A stretch of 6,759 nt of DNA from RGIG2707 sp045600065 (GTDB lineage Bacteria; Bacillota; Clostridia; Peptostreptococcales; Anaerovoracaceae), in contig JAZRXE010000003.1 of NCBI GenBank assembly GCA_045600065.1, positions 1-6,759 on the forward strand. Direction: 5' to 3'. Below the pieces are notes generated by a model. That model did not search any database. It was not told where the DNA came from and saw only the letters and a program-made list of their open reading frames with translations. Of the stretch, positions 1 through 5,386 are shown one piece after another. The position numbers were made by a program, and so were the translations under genes. Position 1 is the first letter of the stretch. Each line of letters starts with the position of its first letter.

Positions 1-228
1 AATGGTGCGTGACGAAGTCTCGGTGCCCTCATGATAGGCGTAAAGCATGATTTTGAGCATGATTGCGGGGGACGCATATTTCTCTGAAGGCATTCTTTCG
101 TATGTCTCATAGAGGTCAGTCAGATCCATTTCCTCCACAAACTGACTGATCAGTCTGACGCAATCGTCATCGGGAATGAGAATTTCCACATTCATTGGAA
201 TTTTCAGTTGATAATTCCGCTCGTACAT
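1..228 (-). CDS. IS1182-family transposase, N-terminal 76 residues (cut by window edge)
   Basis: The reverse strand from 228 to the window edge reads as 76 uninterrupted codons starting with ATG at 228-226; the rest of the gene is outside the window. The translation has the typical N-terminal domain of IS1182/IS5-like DDE transposases (DUF772 type): a segment resembling VRLISQFVEEMDLTDLY at about residues 24-40, then SPAIMLKIMLYAYHEG at 53-68 and SSRTI at 72-76, where relatives carry SSRKIE. This domain precedes the catalytic DDE domain, which cannot be seen here, so whether the transposase is intact is unknown. The ribosome site is weak (AAAGAG about 6 nt before ATG) and two terminators lie just upstream, which suggests low expression. 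Family assignment is by recall of the motif and is fairly secure; the exact IS is not identified. Confidence 0.82.
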   Translation of the reverse strand, partial: MYERNYQLKIPMNVEILIPDDDCVRLISQFVEEMDLTDLYETYERMPSEKYASPAIMLKIMLYAYHEGTETSSRTI

Positions 229-278
229 GCTATACTCTTTCTGTAAACATAGTAAATATTTCACACAACTATTTTACC

Positions 279-315
279 AAAAAACCCGGAGATTTCATAG
301 TCTTCGGGCTTTTTT
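279..315 (-). terminator. Rho-independent terminator just upstream of the transposase (bidirectional shape)
   Basis: CCCGGAGA at 285-292 pairs with TCTTCGGG at 301-308 (8 bp, one G-T pair) around an 8-nt loop. Six A at 279-284 and six T at 310-315 flank it, so the hairpin has a U-tail in both directions. On the minus strand it would stop transcripts arriving from outside before they reach the transposase gene, whose start is about 50 nt further on. The structure is read directly from the sequence; activity is inferred. Confidence 0.75.
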
Positions 316-320
316 GTGCG

Positions 321-356
321 AAAAAATACCGTCTCAATTCGGGGGAATGAGACAGT
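321..356 (-). terminator. Second rho-independent terminator, minus strand
   Basis: On the minus strand, ACTGTCTCA plus TTC pairs with GAA plus TGAGACGGT (about 12 pairs with one U-G pair and a single-base bulge) around a CCCC loop. It is followed by AT and a run of T (326-321). It can end transcripts of the 713-residue gene, whose stop codon is about 100 nt upstream. If the IS boundary at 405 is right, it belongs to the IS and acts as an insulator. It forms a tandem pair with the hairpin at 279-315. Confidence 0.7.
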
Positions 357-380
357 AAATAAGTTGTTTTAAGTTGTGAG

Positions 381-405
381 GGGCCATCGCTTAATGCGAC
401 AGCCC
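381..405. repeat. Imperfect inverted repeat, candidate IS terminus
   Basis: GGGC (381-384) and TCGC (387-390) pair with GCGA (396-399) and GCCC (402-405), separated by a matched CA/CA internal mismatch and closed by a TTAAT loop. The plus strand continues with GTTTT, so it could also be a weak plus-strand terminator. Its position beyond the transposase leader and the GGGCTGTCGC-like sequence make an IS end plausible. This cannot be proved without the opposite end. Confidence 0.4.
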
Positions 406-434
406 GTTTTGCCTGCAATTATGTGTATTTTCAT

Positions 435-481
435 GAACAGTTCCCCATGAACTGCTATTTCAGCACGGGGCTGTTCTTTTT
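435..481 (+). terminator. Possible plus-strand hairpin terminator overlapping the 713-aa gene stop
   Basis: GAACAG-TT-CCCC at 435-446 pairs with GGGGCTGTTC at 467-476, leaving the TT as a bulge, and TTTTT follows at 477-481. A competing smaller hairpin, CAGTTC (438-443) with GAACTG (449-454) and a 5-nt loop, lies inside it. The U-tail is on the plus strand only, so it would stop transcription coming rightward out of the IS region. No plus-strand gene is visible, so its role is uncertain. Confidence 0.4.
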
Positions 482-2596
482 AGCTGAAGGCGCCGTATTT
501 GTTTTAGCGTCAAGCTTCCTTTCGTTCTCGTAGATCGAGGTACAGGTCTTACGCGCGGCCTCGGGATCTCTTGCGATCTTGTACAGCTTGCTGACGGAAA
601 GCTCTTTGACAGCCTGATAGGACCGAAGCCCGGTCAGGCTGTCCCGGATCTGCTGTCTTTCGGATTCACCGACAGCGGGACTGTTTTCGTACAGACCGGT
701 CAGCATCTGATCCTCTGCCATCTTCAGGCAGATATCCCGGGGGTCTGTAATGCCCAGCTTAAAGCAATCGGCCATAAATCCCAGCGCTTCCATGATCTCC
801 ACACGGGTATTGCGGCGCACATTGCCTGCCGATTTGGGATCTCGCTCCGCATGCTCCAGATAAGCCGTGACCTTGGGCTTTATGTGTTCAAAGGCGGTTG
901 TCAGCTGATCCTTCGTGAGTCCCTCCTTGATGCTGCATATGCCGTCCATATACTTCATCATGCTTTTGAACTCCGCGGAATCCCGGGAGAACAAGCTGTT
1001 GGTCTTGTCCAGATCGTCCCGGAGCTCATTCAGGACCTTGTTATATGCCGAAACATCGGGAAGAGTCATATTCTCTATGTAGTTTCGCGAATAAGGGAAT
1101 TTGTTTTCCGGTGCGCGGGCAAAATCATCGGCGACCTGCTGCCCGTAGTCGATTTCCGTTGTTTTCGGGCTGTCTGCAGGATTTTCGAAGAAACGCAAAA
1201 ATGCCTCGTCGGACTCTGCCGCCGTTTTATTCTTCCACTCCTCGGCATTGTAGCGGCTGTAGTGCTCCGACGACTTAAGCCAGCTTATGAGCTCTTCGTC
1301 ATTATGCAGGCCCAGATTGCCTGTAGCATAAGCTCTGCGGCCTTTTAAACCGGACAGATAGATACTATTCTGCGGAAGCTCGCTGCCGGCATGCTCGCGG
1401 ATATAGCATTCATAGCCATAAGAAAGCATAGCCTTGTAATCCAGCGGATTTTTTACATACTTATCGTAGTAATTGTTCCAGGCTGTCTTATCGGAAATAT
1501 GGGCAATATCGTCTGCCAGAGCAAGCTCCAGATCCGTGCCCGGGAAGCTGACATCCTCTATATAGGCCTTTCTTGCCTTTAAGAGCTCCGCATCATACCA
1601 TTCCAGTACGTTCTTGTCTTCCGCATCGCTGAAGCGGCGGAGACTGGTCAGACTGCGGGATGCGTCATATATCATTTCGTCTTCCGAAATGATCTCATCT
1701 TTGGCAGCCGCATATTCTTCAAAATGCTCCTGAATATACCGGTATCTTGCCTCGAACAGCCTGTTCCTTTCAGCCTCGCGCTTTGCGGCAGCTTCATTTT
1801 CGGCGTTCTGCTGCTGCTCCTTTGCCCGCGCCTGATTTGCAAGGAAGTCTTCGTATTCCAGAATGACATCCCCGTTATCTTCTGCAGGGATCTCCGGCTG
1901 ATACGAGTTCTCCTCGTTTATGATCTGAGAGTATTTGCGCTCCTCGGCTTGCAGATCGGGCATCTGATAGGAATAGCCCTCTGCCTCGTACCAGGAGAGT
2001 ATCTTCTTATCCGTTTCGGGCAGATCCGTGGGAAAAGACACATCCAGATCAGAGTAAGGCAGCTCCTGCAGGGCGGCTTCATAATAACTTGCCGCATAAT
2101 CCCGAAGAACATCCTCGTCCGTCAAGCCCTTCAGATCGATGATGTCGTAGTAGCGCTGGGAAGGATCTTCAGGAGCCTTATCGAGCTTCATCTGAATGGC
2201 AATAAAAGCCTGATATGCATTCTTCAGATCAGCACTGATCTGCCGGCTGTCTTCCTGCTGCTTCGCCAATTCATCTATATGCCACTGCATAACACGGGAA
2301 TCCAGTGCTTCCGAAAGCTGCGGGTTGGTGCTCAAGCCGGCTGTGACCGCCTCGTTCAGACCGCGGATGCCCGAAAGACGTTCCATCTCCGGAGCATAGG
2401 CCAGGGCGGCCGTCATTCGCAGGGTGTCCAGACTGGGATCGCTGTCCAGTATGGCCAGGATCTCCTGCTGCTCTTCGGTGGGAGCTTCTTCGAAACTCAT
2501 ATAGTAACGGATAAGATTTTCGTAGGCTGTTTTCAGCTCTGCTTCGTAACTGAACTGCACCTGTTCTTCGGTCATTTCTGTTGTTTCTTCAGGCAT
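455..2596 (-). CDS. Uncharacterised 713-residue helical repeat protein
   Basis: I do not recognise a named family. The start at 2596 is well supported by AAGGAG 8 nt upstream, and the gene ends with TAG. The protein is acidic, rich in Glu, Ala, Tyr, Asp and Lys, with no signal peptide, transmembrane segment or cysteine cluster visible, so it is probably cytoplasmic and largely alpha-helical. Two related modules are visible: residues 19-74 (LKTAYENLI, APTE, TLRMTAALAY) and 122-179 (LKNAYQAFI, APED, VLRDYAASYY). A second repeated motif is DKKILSWYEAE at 196-206 and DKNVLEWYDAE at 327-337, with a weaker DEELISWLKS at 433-442. Residues 252-295 are charged and Gln/Glu/Ala-rich, resembling a coiled coil. 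The C-terminal third (about 515-690) is another helical block that includes AYLEHA at 578-583, ending in a Lys/Ser/Thr/Pro tail. Codon use looks like the neighbours. It lies 117 nt after tsaD, with no clear terminator between. Function is unknown; scaffold or interaction roles are only guesses. Confidence 0.85.
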   Translation of the reverse strand: MPEETTEMTEEQVQFSYEAELKTAYENLIRYYMSFEEAPTEEQQEILAILDSDPSLDTLRMTAALAYAPEMERLSGIRGLNEAVTAGLSTNPQLSEALDSRVMQWHIDELAKQQEDSRQISADLKNAYQAFIAIQMKLDKAPEDPSQRYYDIIDLKGLTDEDVLRDYAASYYEAALQELPYSDLDVSFPTDLPETDKKILSWYEAEGYSYQMPDLQAEERKYSQIINEENSYQPEIPAEDNGDVILEYEDFLANQARAKEQQQNAENEAAAKREAERNRLFEARYRYIQEHFEEYAAAKDEIISEDEMIYDASRSLTSLRRFSDAEDKNVLEWYDAELLKARKAYIEDVSFPGTDLELALADDIAHISDKTAWNNYYDKYVKNPLDYKAMLSYGYECYIREHAGSELPQNSIYLSGLKGRRAYATGNLGLHNDEELISWLKSSEHYSRYNAEEWKNKTAAESDEAFLRFFENPADSPKTTEIDYGQQVADDFARAPENKFPYSRNYIENMTLPDVSAYNKVLNELRDDLDKTNSLFSRDSAEFKSMMKYMDGICSIKEGLTKDQLTTAFEHIKPKVTAYLEHAERDPKSAGNVRRNTRVEIMEALGFMADCFKLGITDPRDICLKMAEDQMLTGLYENSPAVGESERQQIRDSLTGLRSYQAVKELSVSKLYKIARDPEAARKTCTSIYENERKLDAKTNTAPSAKKNSPVLK

Positions 2597-2713
2597 AAAT
2601 ACTGCTCCTTATGTTTTCAGACCATCATGGCGGTCTTTGATCTGTTCCGGGCGGAAGTCCCGTCGGTAATAAAACCCCCGGGACTGTAAAATGGTTTCAC
2701 GGATTCCGAAAAA
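2597..2713 (-). promoter_or_regulatory. Structured leader region between tsaD and the 713-aa gene
   Basis: This gap holds two hairpins. AGTCCCG (2656-2662) pairs with CGGGACT (2679-2685), and an inner GGT/ACC stem continues it around an AATAAA loop. The second is AGACC (2619-2623) with GGTCT (2632-2636), just upstream of the ribosome site. Neither has a U-tail on the minus strand, so they are not standard terminators. I see no convincing -35/-10 pair, so the 713-residue gene may be read from the t6A operon or from a promoter I cannot recognise. Confidence 0.4.
2605..2610 (-). promoter_or_regulatory. Strong ribosome binding site of the 713-aa gene
   Basis: AAGGAG on the minus strand lies 8 nt before the ATG at 2596-2594. 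It is the best Shine-Dalgarno match in the window and fixes the start of this otherwise unrecognised gene, indicating that it is actively translated. Confidence 0.8.
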
Positions 2714-3757
2714 TCACAGCTCCAGCTTTTGCAATCCTGTTTCAATATTCAGTCCCGGCCAGACATCCAGGCGCAGACCGGCGAAACGGCCCTCCATAGC
2801 CTTTCTGTAGGCTGCAGCGGCTATCATTGCACCGTTGTCGGTACACAGAACGGGCGAGGGCATATAGAGCTTTCCGCCCCGCTCCTCCACAGCCTGCCCA
2901 AGCTGACTGCGAAGCCGTGAATTGCAGGCAACGCCCCCTGCAAGAGCTATATCTTTGTAGCCCGTGCGCTCCAGAGCCATTACGGACTTATTGACAAGAA
3001 CCTCCACAACGGCCTGCTGAAAGCTTGCCGCGATATCGGCGGCATTCCAGGCTATGCCCTTCTGCTCCAGATTGTGAAGATGATTTATTACACCCGTCTT
3101 TGTTCCGCTGAGACTGAAATCCAGGCTGTCCTTTTCGAGATACACGCGCTTGAATTCCACGGCGTGAGGATCGCCATCCTTTGCCAGCCTGTCGATCTTG
3201 GGGCCTCCGGGATAACCCAGACCCAGGACTCTTGCCACCTTATCGTAGGCCTCGCCCACAGCGTCGTCTCTGGTGCAGCCCAGGATACGGAAGCTGTTAT
3301 AATCCAGCACCTCGATAAGATGGGTGTGTCCGCCCGATACCACAAGGGAAAGGAAGGGAGGCTTCAGCTCGGGATACTCGATGAGATTGGCGAAAATATG
3401 GCCCTGAATGTGATGAACTCCCACAAGAGGCTTATCAGCCGCCATTGCCACAGCCTTTGCAAAGGCAGTACCCATAAGAAGAGCGCCTGCAAGGCCGGGC
3501 CCCGCGGTGACTCCTATCTCGTCTATTTCATCTAAGCTTACACCGGCCGCCTCAAGGGCCTGATCGAACACATGGGGAATGTTCTTCAGGTGATGCCTCG
3601 ATGCTATCTCAGGCACCACACCGCCATATAGCTTATGTATCTCTATCTGAGAGGAGATCACATTGGAAAGTATCTCCTGACCGTCTGCCAGCACTGCGAT
3701 GGCTGTTTCATCGCAGCTGGACTCTATTCCCATTGTAAGATGTTTACCGTTCTTCAT
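2714..3757 (-). CDS. tsaD: tRNA N6-adenosine threonylcarbamoyltransferase TsaD
   Basis: TsaD (YgjD/Gcp/Kae1 family) is the catalytic subunit that moves the threonylcarbamoyl group from threonylcarbamoyl-AMP to N6 of A37 in tRNAs reading ANN codons, working in the cytoplasm with TsaB and TsaE. At 347 residues it is full length (the E. coli protein has 337). Diagnostic motifs are intact: IESSCDET at 11-18 (ASKHA-fold phosphate 1 loop), GGVVPEIASRHH at 45-56, TAGPGL at 84-89, the metal-binding histidines H116 and H120 in VHHIQGH, SGGHTHL at 141-147, GYPGGP at 181-186, and the metal-binding aspartate D307 in CTDNGAMIA. The start at 3757 has GGAG 11 nt upstream; Met9 is a possible shorter start, since relatives begin only a few residues before the IESSCDET motif. 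The gene follows rimI after 20 nt and is the last gene of the t6A operon. Confidence 0.97.
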   Translation of the reverse strand: MKNGKHLTMGIESSCDETAIAVLADGQEILSNVISSQIEIHKLYGGVVPEIASRHHLKNIPHVFDQALEAAGVSLDEIDEIGVTAGPGLAGALLMGTAFAKAVAMAADKPLVGVHHIQGHIFANLIEYPELKPPFLSLVVSGGHTHLIEVLDYNSFRILGCTRDDAVGEAYDKVARVLGLGYPGGPKIDRLAKDGDPHAVEFKRVYLEKDSLDFSLSGTKTGVINHLHNLEQKGIAWNAADIAASFQQAVVEVLVNKSVMALERTGYKDIALAGGVACNSRLRSQLGQAVEERGGKLYMPSPVLCTDNGAMIAAAAYRKAMEGRFAGLRLDVWPGLNIETGLQKLEL

Positions 3758-3777
3758 ATATATCCAAACTCCGATGC

Positions 3778-4266
3778 TTAATAATGGCCCTGCTCAAAAG
3801 GCTCCACGGCGGGGATGCCGCGCTTCCACATTATCAGGGCATCTTCTTTTCCTTCGTAATAATTCTTCCTGATTCCCTCGGCGGCAAAGCCGAAGCCCTT
3901 GTAAAGCGCCTGGGCACCGGTATTCGAAGCCCTGACCTCCAGCGTCATATCGCTGATTCGCCACTGCCCGCAGGCAGTCTCCAGCTCCTTAAGCAGAGCA
4001 GTTGCCACACCCCTGCGCCTGCAGCCGGGATATACAGCCAGATTCAAAACCTGACATTCGTAGGGCAGGATCATCAAAGCGCCTATATAGCCTGCAGGCA
4101 GGCCGTCTTCTTCTGCTATGAAAAACAGGGCGGGCAGCTTATTGCTGCACAGGACCTGCTCCACGGCATCTTTCGACCAGGGATCATTAAAGCATGCCTG
4201 CTCCAGATCGGCAATGATATCTGCATCTGCCTGCGCCTGCCTGGCAAGTCTAAGCTTTAGTGCCAT
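3778..4266 (-). CDS. rimI: RimI-type ribosomal protein bS18-alanine N-acetyltransferase (GNAT)
   Basis: This 162-residue GNAT-fold enzyme is expected to acetylate protein N-termini using acetyl-CoA; E. coli RimI acetylates the N-terminal alanine of ribosomal protein S18. The acetyl-CoA binding signature is seen at LNLAVYP (74-80) followed by RRRGVATALL (83-92). The C-terminal RimI signature is very clear: LEVRASN at 109-115, ALYKGFGF at 120-127 and IRKNYYEGKEDALIM at 132-146. By comparison with E. coli, E110 and Y122 match the proposed catalytic Glu103 and Tyr115. The start codon lies inside the end of tsaB (17-bp overlap), with only a weak purine-rich site (GGAAAAGA) directly before it, so translation probably depends on coupling to tsaB. 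A short tail of about 15 residues extends past the GNAT core. Its placement between tsaB and tsaD is a common Gram-positive arrangement; the exact substrate is not shown by sequence. Confidence 0.93.
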   Translation of the reverse strand: MALKLRLARQAQADADIIADLEQACFNDPWSKDAVEQVLCSNKLPALFFIAEEDGLPAGYIGALMILPYECQVLNLAVYPGCRRRGVATALLKELETACGQWRISDMTLEVRASNTGAQALYKGFGFAAEGIRKNYYEGKEDALIMWKRGIPAVEPFEQGHY

Positions 4267-4966
4267 TCTTTTCCGCCAGCTTTCTTTCTGCCTCTGCGGC
4301 TCTCAGATACTCGGGCTCTGCGGTATAGCAATCCTTCAGCTCGCCCCTTTCGAAAAGCCTTGCAGCCAGCCTTGCGCAGCTTGCGGCCTGCTGATAAGCA
4401 GCCTCGCCCTCCGCACAGCTGTGGGGCACGGGCCAGGCGTCGAGCCTTTGTCTGAAGGCAGCACTGCCGTCTCCGAAGAATACTATCTGATCGTAATCAG
4501 CCGCCTTAGCCTCCAGCTTTGCCAGCCAGTCCTCCAGATCGTAGGCACCGTCATCTATTACGGCTTTGTCGCTGCCGGGCTCATATGCCCCCGCATAGAC
4601 CTGGTTTCTCCGGGCATCGAATATGGGGCTCAAAAGCAGCCTGCCCGCAAAAGCTCCGGTATCTCCGAAGGCAAAGCTTGCCAGCGTGGGAACCTCTATA
4701 ACGGGCTTGTTCCAGATCTGTGCAAGACCTTTGACTGTTACGACTCCTATGCGAACACCGGTAAAAGAGCCCGGGCCTCTGGAGACGGCCACGGCATCAA
4801 GCATGTCGGGACCGACTCCCTCCTGATCCAGCAGGCTTTTGGTCATGGGCACTATCTCTTCCAGATGGGAATAATCCGTATGATTTATCAGCTGCACGGT
4901 TTTGCAGCCGTCTGAAAGGGCCACTGATGCCAGCGGCCCTGTTGTTTCTATAGCCAGTATCAGCAT
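4250..4966 (-). CDS. tsaB: tRNA threonylcarbamoyladenosine biosynthesis protein TsaB
   Basis: TsaB (YeaZ) is an inactive paralogue of TsaD with the same ASKHA fold; it dimerises with TsaD and is required for t6A formation. The 238-residue protein is full length (E. coli 231). Family motifs are present: LAIETTG at 4-10, SRGPGSFTGVRIG at 62-74, DARRNQVYAG at 117-126 and the C-terminal PEYLRAAEAE at about 218-227. The HxxxH metal site of TsaD is absent, as expected. The start codon overlaps the last codons of tsaE by 7 bp, and the upstream ribosome site is poor, which points to translational coupling. Its own 3' end overlaps rimI by 17 bp. The identification rests on motifs and gene order together. 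Confidence 0.95.
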   Translation of the reverse strand: MLILAIETTGPLASVALSDGCKTVQLINHTDYSHLEEIVPMTKSLLDQEGVGPDMLDAVAVSRGPGSFTGVRIGVVTVKGLAQIWNKPVIEVPTLASFAFGDTGAFAGRLLLSPIFDARRNQVYAGAYEPGSDKAVIDDGAYDLEDWLAKLEAKAADYDQIVFFGDGSAAFRQRLDAWPVPHSCAEGEAAYQQAASCARLAARLFERGELKDCYTAEPEYLRAAEAERKLAEKNGTKA

Positions 4967-5385
4967 CTGATCTCAGCCATCCTTTCTTCTTCCTGCCCGC
5001 CGTAGGAAAGATGTACGCTTATGGTACCCTCCGGCAGCAGTCCATCGGGCAGCAGGTCTGCCCATTCTATAAGACAGACCCCCTTTCCGTGGATATACTC
5101 ATCAAAGCCCAGCTCGAACAGATCCTCCTCGGAATTGACCCTGTAAACATCGAAATGATACAGGGGAAGCCTGCCGTCATCGTACTCCTGTACTATGGTA
5201 AAGGTAGGGCTTGACACTGTTGCCTTTATGCCCAGACCCTCTGCCACAGCCTTGGTAAATGTGGTCTTGCCTGCTCCGAGATCGCCTGTAAGCGCTACAA
5301 CATCTCCAGCCTTAAGGCTTTCCGCCAGCTTTATTCCGAGAGCCCGTGTCTCTGCCGGGTCTTTAAGTAAGTATTTTTCAGTCAT
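4960..5385 (-). CDS. tsaE: tRNA threonylcarbamoyladenosine biosynthesis ATPase TsaE
   Basis: TsaE (YjeE) is a small P-loop ATPase that binds the TsaB-TsaD complex and lets it turn over during t6A synthesis. The 141-residue protein is full length. It shows the Walker A motif GDLGAGKT at 34-41, the SSPTFTIVQEY segment at 58-68, HFDVYR at 77-82 (the Walker B-like aspartate is D79) and LIEWAD at 105-110 with the conserved E107 and W108. The ATG lies 1 nt after the stop of the upstream desulfidase gene, and AAGG within that gene's last codons gives a ribosome site 6 nt upstream. It overlaps tsaB by 7 bp at its 3' end. No key residue appears to be missing. Confidence 0.96.
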   Translation of the reverse strand: MTEKYLLKDPAETRALGIKLAESLKAGDVVALTGDLGAGKTTFTKAVAEGLGIKATVSSPTFTIVQEYDDGRLPLYHFDVYRVNSEEDLFELGFDEYIHGKGVCLIEWADLLPDGLLPEGTISVHLSYGGQEEERMAEIRC

Positions 5386-5386
5386 A

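Larger units (their letters stand above)
1..405 (-). mobile_element. Partial IS1182-like insertion sequence, 5' end region
   Basis: The transposase start at 1-228 shows that an insertion sequence enters the window from the left. Its outer end is not certain. The best candidate boundary is the imperfect inverted repeat at 381-405, read on the minus strand as GGGCTGTCGC, TTAA-type loop, GCGATGGCCC. From memory, a GGGCTGTCGC-like terminus is common in clostridial IS1182 elements. That would leave about 175 nt between the IS end and the transposase start, occupied by two terminators. The other end and the target duplication are outside the window, so the boundary is inference; the element itself is well supported. 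Confidence 0.5.

Noticed and set aside
361..377. AAGTTGT direct repeat (361-367 and 371-377) as a target duplication or iteron
   Set aside because: Only two short AT-rich copies 3 nt apart, not flanking the proposed element; most likely chance.
1724..2689. A 321-codon plus-strand reading frame antisense to the orphan gene, with a hydrophobic, Leu-rich start
   Set aside because: It lies fully opposite a well-started gene apart from its short 3' end, has an unnatural Cys/Leu/Arg-rich composition, and resembles no family. It is a codon-bias shadow.
2597..2713. Hairpin at 2656-2685 as the terminator of the t6A operon
   Set aside because: The minus strand after the stem reads TCCGCCC without a T-run, so it lacks the key feature of a rho-independent terminator.
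3784..4915. Plus-strand reading frames opposite rimI and tsaB (158 and 265 codons)
   Set aside because: They are antisense to genes with clear family motifs, and their translations show no domain pattern. They are shadows.
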